From NCBI RefSeq assembly GCF_004135405.1, contig NZ_CP035491.1:2356001-2420000 (forward strand): a DNA stretch of 64,000 bases, given 5' to 3'. Under the pieces are notes generated by a model. It searched no databases. It saw only the letters and a list, made by a program, of their open reading frames with translations, and had not been told where the DNA came from. Positions 9,164 to 18,760 of the stretch are shown here, one piece after another. This DNA is from Agromyces protaetiae (GTDB lineage: Bacteria > Actinomycetota > Actinomycetes > Actinomycetales > Microbacteriaceae). Every line of letters starts with the position of its first letter. Position 1 is the stretch's first letter. The position numbers and the translations under genes are program-made.

Positions 9164-9778
9164 TCACCCGAGCCGGTCGTCGATCTCCCGCAGGCGGTCG
9201 ATCTCGACGCCCTGAGAGGCTGCGACGGTGCGTACCCAGCGCGTGATCGCGGGGTCTCCGGATGCCTCGAGCCGCGTCTCGCACATGTCGACGGCGCCTT
9301 CGTGGTGACGGATCATCGTCTCGACGAAGAGCCGGTCGAAGGCGCTTCCCGAGAGCGATTCGGCGCGTTCGAGGGTCGATGAGCTGATCTCGCCGGGCAT
9401 GCTCGCGCCGTCGTGCTCGTCGCCCTCGCGCCCGTCGCCCTCGTGTCCCGTGTCTTCGACGCCGCGTGCTGCGAGCCACGCACGAAGCGCCGTCGCCTCT
9501 GCGGCCTGCGCCGAAGCGATGCGCCCGGCCGACGCGATGACCTCGGGGTCGGCGGCGCGGCCGTCGGCGAGGGCGGCGAGGGCGACGGCCTGGTCGTGGT
9601 GCGCGGCCATCGCCGACGCCCACGCGGCGTCGGCGGCGCTCGTCGCCTCATCGACGGCTCCAGGCGGGGCGGATGACCCGGGGCCCGACCCGTCGAAGGT
9701 GCACGCGGCGAGCGAGAGGGCTGCGAGGCATCCGGCGGCTGCGACGAGTGCCCGGACACGCTGTCGCGTCCTGGTCAC
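9164..9778 (-). CDS. DUF305 family lipoprotein
   Basis: 204 residues. A lipoprotein signal (hydrophobic h-region, then LSLAAC lipobox with Cys near 26) anchors it outside the membrane. The rest is the DUF305 helical-bundle repeat with paired histidine motifs AAHHDQAV and IRHHEGAVDMCE. DUF305 belongs to the ferritin-like superfamily; metal binding is often proposed, not seen here directly. The GTG start overlaps the stop of the LVIVD gene upstream by 4 bases (GTGA), so the two are translationally coupled and probably work together at the cell surface. Confidence 0.9.
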   Translation of the reverse strand: MTRTRQRVRALVAAAGCLAALSLAACTFDGSGPGSSAPPGAVDEATSAADAAWASAMAAHHDQAVALAALADGRAADPEVIASAGRIASAQAAEATALRAWLAARGVEDTGHEGDGREGDEHDGASMPGEISSSTLERAESLSGSAFDRLFVETMIRHHEGAVDMCETRLEASGDPAITRWVRTVAASQGVEIDRLREIDDRLG

Positions 9779-11751
9779 GTCGACTCCGACGGCGGTTCTT
9801 CAGGCTCCTCGCGGGTCTCGGGCCCGTCCGCGGAGTCGGCGGCGGAGTCGGCTGCTGCTGCCCTCCCTCGCCGCACGGCGCGCGCCCGCAGGGCGACCGC
9901 TGCTGCCGCGAGCACGATCGCGACTCCCGCGACGACGAGGAGCGCCACGAGCCATCCGTTCACCCCGCCTTCCTCCTCGCCGGACGCAACCGGCGTCGGT
10001 TCAGGCGGCGGCGCCTCCGCCTCGAGCACGCCGAGCGCGAGCCGATCGGCCGTGCGGTCGCCGCGCGCGACGAGATCGTAGCCGCCCGCCGTGAGCGGCC
10101 CGGGCGGGGTCACCGTCGTCGCGGGCAGCGCGCCCGACGCGTCGGCGCGGGCCGTCGCGAGGACGGTGCGCGTCGGCATCCACCACACGTCCACGGTCTC
10201 GCCCGGCTCGAGCGATCCCGTTGGCAGCGACACCTCGACCGTCGGCGACGCACCCGCCGAAACCGTCGAGGGCGACAGGGCGAGCGGCGTGAGGGCGCTC
10301 CGCGCCGCGGCATCCGCCGGCACGACCGGCGCGTCGCGCCACACCCACGCATACGTCGGCTGGGACTGCGGGTTGAGCTCGCCCGGGTCGTACCTGGCGG
10401 CGTCGGCGAACATCGGGTCGGTGAGGCGCAGCACCTCGAGGCCCTCGTACATGTCGCTCGCGTAGAGGTAGCCGTCGTAGAAGTAGACCGCCCAGATGCC
10501 TGCCGTGTAGGGCATCGAGTAGCCGTACGTCGGCCGGTCGAAGAAGGTGAGCTCTGCGGGCGCCGCGGGGTCGGTGAAGTCGATGACCGACACCCCGCCC
10601 TCGAGCCACGCCTGCGCGATGACGAACCGGTCGGGCACGGGGATGAGCCCGCCCGAATGCGCCACGCACTTCTCGAGGTCGGAGTGGGTGCGCCCGATCT
10701 TGAAGTAGCTCTGGTGAACGAGCGAACCGGCCGAGTCGAACGACCACAGTGCGTCGGCGCCACGGTCGCCGCCGAACGCGGGGGAGCACGTGTTGATGAA
10801 CCCGTCGCCCAGTTCGTCTTGGAAGACGACGGCCGTCGCGTCGTTGTCGAAGATGCCCGAGTGCCAGAAGGCGACGTTCGCGTCGCGCATGCGCTGGAGC
10901 ACGACGGGATGCAGGGGATCGACGATCGACAGCAGCAGGCCGTCGCCGCGGCACGCCGCGACGGCGAGCTGCTTCGCCGGGTACGCGGTGATGTCGTGGC
11001 ATCCGGTCGTCGAGCGCGTGTCGGCGCCGCCCGGCACCCGGTCGCCCGGCCCGAACGCCGTCGCGTCGTCGAAGAGATCGAGTTCGCCCGCGATCGCCGC
11101 CTGCTCGGGAGCTGCGAGCGGGATGCGCACGATCTGCAGCGGGTTGCGACCCGTGCAGTTGAGGGATGCCCCGCGGCTGTACGCGCTCACGTACACGAGC
11201 ACGCTCCCCGGGTCGGCCGGGTCGGGCACGACCGTGTGCGTGTGCGAGCCGCAGCGGGTGCGCACCGACGCGACATACCGCGGGGCGGCGGGGTCGGCGA
11301 TGTCGAAGACCCGCAGGCCCTCCCAGTTCTGGCTCGTCTCGGGCACGCGCACGGCGTCGCACGCGTCCGACGACATCGTCTCGTCGATCGACACGATCAC
11401 GAGGTTGCCGACCGCGCTCACATCACCCTGTCCGCCGGCGCACTCGAACGCGCTCCGCAGCTCGGGGTTCGCGGGGTCGGCGATGTCCCACACCGAGAAG
11501 CCGTCGTAGTTGCCCTGGATCAGGTGGTCGCCCGAGAACGCGAGGTCCGAGTTGATGAAGTCGGGGTCGTCGCCCCGGCGGAACGGGTTGTCGCGGTGCG
11601 CGACCCATTCGAGCCCGGGCCCGATCGCGGGATCACGGCCGTCGGACGCGGTGGGCGACGCGGCGACAGGGGCGGCCGGAACCAGCAGCGCGAGCGCCGC
11701 GCCGAGCGCACCGATCGCGCCGAACGCGAACCGGGCCGCGACGCGCCGCAC
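9775..11751 (-). CDS. LVIVD-repeat secreted/membrane protein
   Basis: 658 residues: Sec signal peptide ending near AAPVAAS; repeated beta-propeller-like units marked by VWDIADPANPEL, VFDIADPAAPRY, VIDFTDPAAPAEL and LVIVS (LVIVD family); a proline-rich linker; then one C-terminal membrane helix (WLVALLVVAGVAIVLAAAAVAL) and a basic-then-acidic tail. This predicts a surface propeller anchored at its C-terminus. The GTG start lies three bases after the SpeE-like gene, so it is the middle gene of a three-gene operon (12561 to 9164). Specific role unknown. Confidence 0.88.
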   Translation of the reverse strand: MRRVAARFAFGAIGALGAALALLVPAAPVAASPTASDGRDPAIGPGLEWVAHRDNPFRRGDDPDFINSDLAFSGDHLIQGNYDGFSVWDIADPANPELRSAFECAGGQGDVSAVGNLVIVSIDETMSSDACDAVRVPETSQNWEGLRVFDIADPAAPRYVASVRTRCGSHTHTVVPDPADPGSVLVYVSAYSRGASLNCTGRNPLQIVRIPLAAPEQAAIAGELDLFDDATAFGPGDRVPGGADTRSTTGCHDITAYPAKQLAVAACRGDGLLLSIVDPLHPVVLQRMRDANVAFWHSGIFDNDATAVVFQDELGDGFINTCSPAFGGDRGADALWSFDSAGSLVHQSYFKIGRTHSDLEKCVAHSGGLIPVPDRFVIAQAWLEGGVSVIDFTDPAAPAELTFFDRPTYGYSMPYTAGIWAVYFYDGYLYASDMYEGLEVLRLTDPMFADAARYDPGELNPQSQPTYAWVWRDAPVVPADAAARSALTPLALSPSTVSAGASPTVEVSLPTGSLEPGETVDVWWMPTRTVLATARADASGALPATTVTPPGPLTAGGYDLVARGDRTADRLALGVLEAEAPPPEPTPVASGEEEGGVNGWLVALLVVAGVAIVLAAAAVALRARAVRRGRAAAADSAADSADGPETREEPEEPPSEST

Positions 11752-11754
11752 GGA

Positions 11755-12561
11755 TCAGCCCGAGTCCCCGTCACGCCGGGGCCCGGCGCCGTCGACGAAT
11801 CGGTCGAGCCGGTCGTCCTGCAGCACGAGGACGGGACGCGGCGCGGACGCCGTCCACCGCAGGATCTCGTCGAGCGGCGCGGATGTGCGCGATGCCGCGA
11901 GCACGACGTTGCCGGGGGCGCCTTCGAGCACGACCTCGGAGACGAGCGCGGTCACCTCCTCGAATTCCTCGGCGAGCGTCGCCGCCATCCGCCGGCTCAA
12001 CTGCAGCTCGCTCGTCGCGAGGGTGTTGACGAGGACGATGCCGGTGGGAGTGAGAAGGTCTGCCAACCCACGGAAGAACTCGATCGTGCCGACGTTGGGC
12101 GGCGCGACCGACCCCGAGAACACGTCGACGACCGCGAGGTCGTAACCGCCCCGGAATCTCGCCGAACGGTCGACGGCGGCCCGCGCGTCGTCGAACTCGG
12201 CAGTGAGCTCGACCTCGTCGCGGAGCGGCAACGCGTCGACGACGAACTCGAAGAGCTCGCGGTGCAGTTCGACGACGTGCTGTCGCGAGCCGGGCCGGGT
12301 CGCCGCGACGTAGCGGGGGATGCTCAGGGCGCCGCCGCCGAGGTGCAGCGCCGAGATCGGGGCGTCCGACGGATGCCACGCGTCGATGAGGTTCGTGACG
12401 TGTCGAACGTACTCGAGCTGGATGTCGAGCGGGTCGTCGGGGTTCACGTGCGACTGCGTCGTGCCGTCGATCACGAGGGAGAATCCGCCGTTCGTGCCCC
12501 GGTTCGGCACGAGCCGCGCGTGCACCTGTTCGCCGTCGAGTTCGAGGGTCGCCTCCGCCAT
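11755..12561 (-). CDS. Spermidine synthase-like SAM-dependent methyltransferase fold protein
   Basis: 268 residues. The SAM/dcSAM-binding Rossmann motif reads LHLGGGALSIPRY, followed by an acidic strand end (VVELHRELFEF) and YDLAVVDVFSG, the pattern of the SpeE superfamily. In actinobacteria such short cytosolic relatives are common and are not proven polyamine enzymes. The ATG at 12561 was chosen because a TAGGGT -10 ends seven bases before it with no Shine-Dalgarno (leaderless). First gene of the operon with the LVIVD and DUF305 genes. Confidence 0.82.
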   Translation of the reverse strand: MAEATLELDGEQVHARLVPNRGTNGGFSLVIDGTTQSHVNPDDPLDIQLEYVRHVTNLIDAWHPSDAPISALHLGGGALSIPRYVAATRPGSRQHVVELHRELFEFVVDALPLRDEVELTAEFDDARAAVDRSARFRGGYDLAVVDVFSGSVAPPNVGTIEFFRGLADLLTPTGIVLVNTLATSELQLSRRMAATLAEEFEEVTALVSEVVLEGAPGNVVLAASRTSAPLDEILRWTASAPRPVLVLQDDRLDRFVDGAGPRRDGDSG

Positions 12562-12568
12562 GCGCACC

Positions 12569-12574
12569 ACCCTA
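12569..12574 (-). promoter_or_regulatory. -10 element of leaderless SpeE-like operon
   Basis: On the minus strand TAGGGT is followed by seven bases and the ATG at 12561. No Shine-Dalgarno is visible. Confidence 0.5.
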
Positions 12575-12698
12575 GGTGCGGAAGCCGTCGGCTGCCAGCG
12601 GCGCGGTCTCGACGCGCCGGGGCATCCTGGGGTTATCCTTTCCGCGAAGCGACGCACGTGGGCGAAGGCCCGACCGCCACTCACATTGGGGGAACCTG

Positions 12699-13723
12699 GT
12701 GGACACGCCGCAACTCGAGTCGATCGGAACCGACTGGGACGATCGGGTGCTCCACGCGCACTCCTCGCCGCATTTCATGCAGAGTCGCACGTGGGCCGAG
12801 ATCCGCTCGGGGGCCCGTGGAGCGTGGCCTCCGTCGATCTGTCGACCGGTCGACCGCGGCCGCACCCGGCCCTGACGTACGAGCGCGAGGTCGCGGGAGT
12901 CGGCCGTCTTCGCCACCTTCCTCGCGTGAGCGGCATCGGAGCGGCGGATGTCCCGGGGCTCACCGCTTCGCTTCGCGAGCGCGGCGGTGCGTTCGCCACG
13001 AAGCTGGAGCTGTACCAGCCGAGGGACGCCGCGATCGAGGCGGAGTTCGCGGCGGAGGGATGGCTTCCGGCGAAGGCGTCGCAGTACCGCTTCGCCGTCA
13101 TCGTCGATCTCTCGCGGGGCTCGGAGGCGGCGTTCGCCGACATGAAGAAGCGCGCGCGTGCGGAGATCCGGGTAGGGGAGCGCAACGGTGTCGCGATCGA
13201 GCGGGGCGAGGTCGACGGGCCGGATGCCTCGGAGATGATCGAGCTCGTGAGGGCGACCGAGGAGCGATCGGGCGCGTTCTTCCGAGACGACGAGTACCTG
13301 CGGCGGGTGTGGTCGCGGTTCGCGGAGTCGGGGAACGGCCGACTGTACCTCGCCCGTCACGACGGGCAGGTCGTCGCGGGCGCATTCGTCGTGCGGTTCG
13401 GGCGCAACGCCTGGTACAAGGACGGCGGTTCGACGCGCGAGTTCCCGCACCTCATGGCCTCGCGGCTGCTGCAGTGGCGGATCATGCAGGAGCTCGCCGA
13501 GGAGGGCGTCGAGGCGTACGACCTCGGCCACGTGCCGCCGCCCGGCTACGATCACCCCGCCGGTCGAGGCATCCTGATCTTCAAGAGCGCGTTCGCGTCC
13601 GACATCGTCGAGTACCTGCCCGCCTATCTGCTGCCGCACGAGCCGGGCGCCGACGAATGGCGCCGCGGCGAGGGTGCGTTCCTCGCCGGCTACCGCGCGG
13701 AGACCGGGGACTACTGGTACTGA
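12699..13723 (+). pseudogene. FemX/FemAB-type peptidyl transferase, frameshifted
   Basis: Reads as a lipid II interpeptide-bridge aminoacyltransferase (FemABX). A GTG at 12699 behind a GGGGGAA Shine-Dalgarno gives VDTPQLESIG...HFMQSRTWAEIRS. The frame then breaks at the G5 run 12809-12813, and the other frame continues GGPWSVASVDLSTG to the stop at 13723. The downstream part has family landmarks: MKKRARAEIRVGERNGV, ATEERSGAFFRD, RNAWYKDGG and LLQWRIMQEL. Adding one G restores a single 341-residue protein of normal length. Either a sequencing error or a genuine inactivating indel; two Fem enzymes normally build the actinobacterial cross-bridge. Confidence 0.85.
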
Positions 13724-13746
13724 ATCGATCCCGACAGGTCGATTTA

Positions 13747-13762
13747 CTTACAGTGCAGTAAG
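13747..13762. promoter_or_regulatory. Palindromic operator upstream of beta-glucosidase gene
   Basis: Perfect inverted repeat CTTAC-AGTGCA-GTAAG (arms 13747-13751 and 13758-13762), extended imperfectly by TTA/CAA on either side. It lies about 70 bases before the GH1 start in an unusually AT-rich stretch. The arm sequence and 16-base length resemble TetR/AcrR-type operators; no regulator gene is adjacent, so the binding protein is unknown. Confidence 0.5.
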
Positions 13763-13829
13763 CAAATATCCGGCGGAACCGACTACAGTGATCCACGGCG
13801 TGCCCGCCACGACGAGATGGAGCAGCACC

Positions 13830-15263
13830 ATGACCACCGGTTCTCCCGACTACCGCGACTCGGGCCTCGAGTTCGGCGACGACTTCCTCTTCGGCTCGGC
13901 CACTGCGTCGTACCAGATCGAAGGCGCCTACGACGAAGACGGCCGCGGCCCGAGCATCTGGGACACCTTCAGCCACACGCCCGGCAAGGTCTGGAACGGC
14001 GACACGGGCGACGTCGCCGACGACCACTACCACCGCTGGGAGGCGGACCTCGACCTCATGGTCGAACTCGGCCTCGAGGCGTACCGGTTCTCGATCGCGT
14101 GGCCGCGGATCCAGCCGACGGGCCGCGGTCCCGCGAACGAGGTCGGCCTCGCGTTCTACGAGCGACTCGTCGACGGGCTCATCGCCAGAGGCATCCGCCC
14201 CATCGCGACCCTCTACCACTGGGACCTCCCGCAGGCCCTTGAAGACGAGGGCGGCTGGACCAACCGCGCGACCGCCGAGGCCTTCGCCGACTACGCGCGC
14301 CTCGTCGGCGAGCGGCTCGGCGACAAGATCTCGGTGTGGACGACGCTCAACGAGCCGTGGTGCTCCGCCTACCTCGGATACGGCTCGGGCGCACACGCGC
14401 CGGGCCTCATGGACGGCGCCAAGGCGCTCGCCGCCGTCCACCACCTGAACCTCGCCCACGGGCTCGCCGTCGCGGCGCTCCGGGAAGTCGTGCCGGGCGA
14501 CCCGCAGTTCTCGATCACGCTCAACCTCCACGTCATCCGCCCGTCGGGCGAGACGGGCCCCGAGGCCGCGCGTCGCATCGACGGGCTCGCCAACCGCGTG
14601 TTCCTCGGACCTCTGCTCGACGGCGAGTACCCCGCCGACGTCATCGCCGACACGGCCGGCATCACCGATTGGTCGTTCGTGAAGCCCGGCGACACCGACC
14701 TCATCAAGCAGCCGCTGCATCTGCTGGGCGTCAATTACTACTCGACCGTCACGGTGCGCATGTGGGACGGCGAGGGCGCGAAGGTCAACGCCGACGGTCA
14801 CAAGGACATGGGCGGCACGGCGTGGCCCGGCTCCGACGGCGTCGAGTTCCTCCAGCAGCCCGGCCCGTACACCGAGATGGGCTGGAACATCGACCCCTCG
14901 GGCCTCGAAGACCTCCTCGTCGCACTTCACGAGTCCTATCCCGGACTTCCGCTCATGATCACCGAGAACGGCGCGGCGTTCGACGACGTCGTCGTCGAAG
15001 GCGAGACGGGCCCCGCCGTCCACGACGTGGAGCGCACCGACTACCTCCGCCGGCACTTCACGGCCGCGCACCGCGCGATCGCGCGCGGCGTCGACCTGCG
15101 CGGGTACCAGGTGTGGTCGTTCCTCGACAACTTCGAGTGGGGCTACGGGTACTCCAAGCGCTTCGGCATCGTGCGCGTCGACTACGACACCCAGGAGCGG
15201 CTGCCGAAGGATTCGGCGCTCTGGTACGCGGAGCTCATCCGCACGCGCCGCATCCCCGCGTAA
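13830..15263 (+). CDS. Glycoside hydrolase family 1 beta-glucosidase
   Basis: 477-residue GH1 enzyme, retaining beta-glucosidase or beta-galactosidase type, hydrolysing short beta-linked glucosides in the cytoplasm (no signal peptide). Landmarks: [15 protein letters not shown] at the N-terminus, acid/base Glu in [15 protein letters not shown], nucleophile Glu in [12 protein letters not shown], and the substrate-binding C-terminus [20 protein letters not shown]. The ATG at 13830 gives the usual length and follows an operator-like palindrome, suggesting sugar-dependent control. It converges with the GCS2-type ligase 41 bases downstream. Confidence 0.94.
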   Translation: MTTGSPDYRDSGLEFGDDFLFGSATASYQIEGAYDEDGRGPSIWDTFSHTPGKVWNGDTGDVADDHYHRWEADLDLMVELGLEAYRFSIAWPRIQPTGRGPANEVGLAFYERLVDGLIARGIRPIATLYHWDLPQALEDEGGWTNRATAEAFADYARLVGERLGDKISVWTTLNEPWCSAYLGYGSGAHAPGLMDGAKALAAVHHLNLAHGLAVAALREVVPGDPQFSITLNLHVIRPSGETGPEAARRIDGLANRVFLGPLLDGEYPADVIADTAGITDWSFVKPGDTDLIKQPLHLLGVNYYSTVTVRMWDGEGAKVNADGHKDMGGTAWPGSDGVEFLQQPGPYTEMGWNIDPSGLEDLLVALHESYPGLPLMITENGAAFDDVVVEGETGPAVHDVERTDYLRRHFTAAHRAIARGVDLRGYQVWSFLDNFEWGYGYSKRFGIVRVDYDTQERLPKDSALWYAELIRTRRIPA

Positions 15264-15304
15264 GCGGTCGGCCTCGAGGCATCCGGCTTCGCGAGACCCC
15301 GGGT

Positions 15305-16462
15305 CTATGAGACGGATGCCTCGGCCGACGGCGTGCCGTCGCGAAGCTCGTGTGCGAGGTGCGCGACCACCGCGCGGAGGTCGCCGCCGGCCGCGTGCGC
15401 GACGCCGAGCTGCCGCTGGTAGCTCGCGCCCATCTCGAGCATGGTGCGGATGCCCTGCAGCTCGGGGCCGCAGCCGAGTCGTTCGGCGATCGGCGCGAGC
15501 GTCACGAGGAGGTCGAGCAGGTCGTCGCCGACGAGCCGCTCGGACCCCGCGACGTCCGTGATGATCTCGGCGTCCATGCCGTAGCGCGCCGCGCGCCACT
15601 TGTTCTCGCGCACGTACCAGGGCTGCAGCACCGACAGCGTCTCGCCGTGGTCGAGCCGCTCGCTCATCCACTCCACGAGGCACTGGATGAGCGCCGCGAT
15701 CGCGGCGATCTCGGCGGCCGTCGACACGCCGTCGCACACGCGCACCTCGATCGTGCCCCACTTGGGCGAGGGCCGGATGTCCCACCTGACCTCGCTGTAG
15801 TCCTCGATGACGCCCGTACGCACGAGGTCGTCGACGTACCGCTCGTAGGCGGCCCAATCGGCGAGCGGATAGGGGAGGCCCGCGGTCGGCAGCTGCTGGA
15901 ACATGAGAGCGCGGTTCGACGCGTAGCCCGTCTCGACGCCCGCCCAGAACGGACTCGACGCGCTGAGGGCCTGCAGGTGCGGGATGTACGCGAGCATGCC
16001 GTCGAGGATCGGCAGCGCCTTCGCACGGTCTTCGATGCCGACGTGGACGTGGATGCCCCAGATCATCATGTTGCGGCCCCACCACCGCGTGCGGTCGATG
16101 AGCTTGTGGTACCTCGGCTTGTCGGTGAGCTGCTGGTCGTACCACTGGCTGAACGGATGCGAGCCGCTGCAGATGAGGTCGTAGTCGCCGATGTCGTCGA
16201 GGACCGTCCGGACTTCCTCGAGCTGCCCGACGAGGTCGGCGACCGCCCCGTCGACGCGCTCGTGCACGCCGCTCACGAGCTCGACCGTGTTCGTCAGGAG
16301 CTCGTGCGTGATGTGCTCGTGCGGCGAGCCGTCGGGGCCGCGGAGGCCGTCGAGCACCCGGTCGGCGACCGACGCGAGTTCGCCCGTGACCCGATCGACG
16401 ATCGCGATCTCCCACTCGATCCCGACGGTCGAGCGCGGCGAGTCGGCGAAGCCGATCTGCAT
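15305..16462 (-). CDS. GCS2-type carboxylate-amine ligase (YbdK/glutamate-cysteine ligase-like)
   Basis: 385 residues. GCS2 family signatures: TVGIEWEIAIVD at the N-terminus (ATP/Mg binding Glu), THELLTNTVEL, SGSHPFSQW, WGIHVHVGIED and WDIRPSPKWGTIEVRVCD. Members ligate glutamate to cysteine or act on other amines; actinobacteria make mycothiol rather than glutathione, so the true substrate here is uncertain. The ATG at 16462 (MQIGFADS) is preceded by GGGGAAG and matches the family N-terminus; an upstream ATG at 16501 would add 13 residues. No partner gene on this strand. Confidence 0.88.
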   Translation of the reverse strand: MQIGFADSPRSTVGIEWEIAIVDRVTGELASVADRVLDGLRGPDGSPHEHITHELLTNTVELVSGVHERVDGAVADLVGQLEEVRTVLDDIGDYDLICSGSHPFSQWYDQQLTDKPRYHKLIDRTRWWGRNMMIWGIHVHVGIEDRAKALPILDGMLAYIPHLQALSASSPFWAGVETGYASNRALMFQQLPTAGLPYPLADWAAYERYVDDLVRTGVIEDYSEVRWDIRPSPKWGTIEVRVCDGVSTAAEIAAIAALIQCLVEWMSERLDHGETLSVLQPWYVRENKWRAARYGMDAEIITDVAGSERLVGDDLLDLLVTLAPIAERLGCGPELQGIRTMLEMGASYQRQLGVAHAAGGDLRAVVAHLAHELRDGTPSAEASVS

Positions 16463-16677
16463 ATCTTCCCCGTCCGGTCGAGCCGAAGTGTCGTGCGCCA
16501 ATCATGGCACGGGCGCGGGATTCGAGTCGCGGCCGGAAATCTGCAAGAATGGTCAGTCGAGTTCTGTGACGCCCGACCCTCTATCCGGCCCGCAGAGCCC
16601 CATTGAGCTTCCGCCGAGTGTGCACCCCACGCTCACGGCCGTCAGTTCGCCAACTCACCAGACATTTCAGGAGAATC

Positions 16678-17109
16678 ATGGCTGTCAAGATCCGCCTCAA
16701 GCGCCTCGGCAAGATCCGTGCGCCGTACTACCGCATCGTCGTCGCCGACTCGCGCACCAAGCGCGACGGTCGCGTCATCGAGGAGATCGGCAAGTACCAC
16801 CCCACCGAGGAGCCCTCGTTCATCGAGGTCGACTCCGAGCGTGCGCAGTACTGGCTCGGCGTCGGCGCACAGCCGACCGAGCAGGTCCTCGCCATCCTCA
16901 AGCTCACGGGCGACTGGGGCAAGTTCAAGGGCGACAAGAACGCCGTCTCGACCGTCCGCACCAAGGACGCGAAGGAAGTCTTCGCGGTCGACACCGCCAA
17001 GAAGTCGGTCGTGAAGCCCAAGGCCGAGAAGCCCGCCAAGGTCGAGGAGCCCGCAGAGGCCCCCGCCGAGGCCGAGGCCGAGGTCGCCGAGACCACGGAC
17101 GAGGCGTAA
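16678..17109 (+). CDS. rpsP: 30S ribosomal protein S16
   Basis: 143 residues. The core is a textbook S16 ([20 protein letters not shown] ... [14 protein letters not shown]), followed by a long Lys-Ala then Glu-Ala tail absent from E. coli S16 but common in actinobacteria. Shine-Dalgarno CAGGAGA is seven bases before the ATG. A candidate promoter upstream has AAGAAT at 16544-16549 within the context TCTGCAAGAATGGTC, resembling the rplS promoter. First gene of rpsP-khpA-rimM-trmD. Confidence 0.97.
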   Translation: MAVKIRLKRLGKIRAPYYRIVVADSRTKRDGRVIEEIGKYHPTEEPSFIEVDSERAQYWLGVGAQPTEQVLAILKLTGDWGKFKGDKNAVSTVRTKDAKEVFAVDTAKKSVVKPKAEKPAKVEEPAEAPAEAEAEVAETTDEA

Positions 17110-17112
17110 GCC

Positions 17113-17349
17113 TTGCTCCAGTCCGCGCTCGAACACCTCGTCAAGGGGATCGTCGATCACCCTGACGACGTGCGCGTCGTGTCCGCGTCGAGCGCACGCG
17201 GCGAGGTCCTCGAGGTTCACGTGAACCCCGAGGACCTCGGCCGCGTCATCGGGCGGGCCGGTCGCACGGCGAAGGCGCTGCGCACGCTCGTGACCGCGCT
17301 CGCCGACGGCCGGCGCGTCCGGGTCGACGTCGTCGACACCGACGACTGA
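17113..17349 (+). CDS. khpA: KH-domain RNA-binding protein KhpA
   Basis: 78 residues, a single KH domain with the GXXG loop as GRAG (DLGRVIGRAGRTAKALRTL). It starts at a rare TTG three bases after the rpsP stop. In Gram-positives KhpA pairs with KhpB/Jag in RNA binding and cell-division control. The position between rpsP and rimM is conserved in actinobacteria. Confidence 0.93.
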   Translation: MLQSALEHLVKGIVDHPDDVRVVSASSARGEVLEVHVNPEDLGRVIGRAGRTAKALRTLVTALADGRRVRVDVVDTDD

Positions 17350-17350
17350 C

Positions 17351-17980
17351 GTGGCCGCCGATCCCCGTCCCCAGCAGCTCCGCGTCGGCCGACTCACCAA
17401 GGCCCACGGGCTGAAGGGCGCCATCAAGCTCGAGCTCTACACCGACGACCCCGAGCGCCGGTTCACGCCGGGCGCCGAGTTCTCGCTGCAGGTGCCCGAC
17501 GACTCCCCGTGGCACGGCAAGAACCTGACGCTCCGCGAACTCCGCTGGTACAACGGGCACCCCGTCGGGTTCTTCGAGGGCATCGACGACCGGACGGCCG
17601 CCGAGGCGGTCATCAAGGCGATCCTCTGGGTCGACCAGTCCGACGACGAGGCGCCCGAACCCGACGCCTGGTACGACCACCAGCTCGTCGGCCTCGACGT
17701 CGTGCGCGACGGCGAGAAGATCGGCCGGGTCGTCTCGGTCGAGCACCTCCCCGCGCAAGACCTCCTCGTCGTCAAGACGGGCGGCAAGGGCGGCGCCGAG
17801 GTCATGGTGCCGTTCGTGCAGGCGATCGTGCCCGAGGTCGATCTCGAAGTCGGCACACTCACGGTCACGCCGCCCCAGGGGCTCTTCGAGGAGCTCCCCG
17901 AGGCAGACGAGTCTGTCGAAACCGAATCGGCGCCTCTGGTCGACGCGGCCGACGCGAACGAGCCCGCCGAGGGGCAGTAA
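17351..17980 (+). CDS. rimM: Ribosome maturation factor RimM
   Basis: 209 residues, needed for 30S head assembly through S19. N-terminal RimM domain [24 protein letters not shown]-terminal PRC-barrel with [23 protein letters not shown] and [14 protein letters not shown]. The C-terminal 30 residues are an acidic extension. The GTG start follows the khpA stop by one base, so translation is probably coupled. Confidence 0.96.
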   Translation: MAADPRPQQLRVGRLTKAHGLKGAIKLELYTDDPERRFTPGAEFSLQVPDDSPWHGKNLTLRELRWYNGHPVGFFEGIDDRTAAEAVIKAILWVDQSDDEAPEPDAWYDHQLVGLDVVRDGEKIGRVVSVEHLPAQDLLVVKTGGKGGAEVMVPFVQAIVPEVDLEVGTLTVTPPQGLFEELPEADESVETESAPLVDAADANEPAEGQ

Positions 17981-17985
17981 GCCTC

Positions 17986-18672
17986 GTGCGGATCGACATC
18001 GTCACGATCTTCCCCGAGTTCTTCGGGGTGCTCGACATCTCGCTGCTCGGCAAGGCTCGTGCTGCCGGCCTCATCGAGGTCGGCGTGCACGACCTGCGCG
18101 AGCACACCCACGACCGGCACCGCACCGTCGACGACACGCCCTACGGCGGGGGAGCCGGCATGGTGATGAAGCCCGAGCCGTGGGGTGAGGCGCTCGACGG
18201 CATCGTGGGGAGCGAGGCATCCGACGCCCTTCTCGTCGTGCCGTCCCCCGCCGGCGAGCCGTTCACGCAGGCGATCGCCCGTGAACTCGCCGAAGAAGAC
18301 CACCTCGTCTTCGCGTGCGGACGCTACGAGGGCATCGACCAGCGCGTCGTCGACCACTACGCGACCCGCATGCGCGTGCGGCTCATCTCGCTCGGCGATT
18401 ACGTGCTGAACGGCGGCGAGGTCGCCGTGATGGCGATGATCGAGGCCGCCGGCCGTCTCGTGCCGGGCGTCGTCGGCAACCCCGAGAGCCTCGTCGAGGA
18501 GTCGCACGAAGACGGCCTCCTCGAATACCCGAGCTACACGAAGCCCGCCGAGTGGCGCGGCTTCGAGGTGCCGCCCGTGCTCCTCTCGGGCAACCACGGC
18601 GCGATCGCCGCCTGGCGCCGCGAGCAACAGCTCGAGCGCACGAAGCGCGTTCGGCCCGAGCTCCTGCCGTAG
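17986..18672 (+). CDS. trmD: tRNA (guanine-N1)-methyltransferase TrmD
   Basis: 228 residues. Methylates G37 of tRNAs, preventing +1 frameshifting. Begins [13 protein letters not shown] (GTG start five bases after rimM). SPOUT trefoil-knot landmarks: [42 protein letters not shown] and [14 protein letters not shown]. Last gene of the rpsP operon; a 12-base palindrome CGGAACGTTCCG at 18674-18685 follows the stop. Confidence 0.97.
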   Translation: MRIDIVTIFPEFFGVLDISLLGKARAAGLIEVGVHDLREHTHDRHRTVDDTPYGGGAGMVMKPEPWGEALDGIVGSEASDALLVVPSPAGEPFTQAIARELAEEDHLVFACGRYEGIDQRVVDHYATRMRVRLISLGDYVLNGGEVAVMAMIEAAGRLVPGVVGNPESLVEESHEDGLLEYPSYTKPAEWRGFEVPPVLLSGNHGAIAAWRREQQLERTKRVRPELLP

Positions 18673-18722
18673 CCGGAACGTTCCGCGGCGCGGCGTCGAC
18701 GCATCCTCACGCCGTGCCAGTC

Positions 18723-18760
18723 TTCACGCGCCCGAAACACTCGGGTGCCGCCCGCGAAAC
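18723..18760 (+). promoter_or_regulatory. GlnR-type box upstream of the CbiX gene
   Basis: The arrangement is TTCAC-n6-GAAAC-n6-GTGCC-n6-GAAAC, i.e. the actinobacterial GlnR consensus (gTnAC-n6-GaAAC twice) with the two GAAAC half-sites at 18734-18738 and 18756-18760, exactly 22 bases apart. One of four half-sites deviates (GTGCC). A TAGCGT -10 follows at 18771-18776, placing the box over the -35 region, as for an activator. Confidence 0.6.

Noticed and set aside
9673-13761. 1362-codon plus-strand open frame
   Set aside because: Antisense to three well-supported minus-strand genes and made of Arg/Gly/His-rich sequence.
15294-15306. AGACCC-C-GGGTCT between converging genes as a terminator
   Set aside because: Stem of six pairs with a one-base loop cannot form a stable hairpin and there is no T-run.
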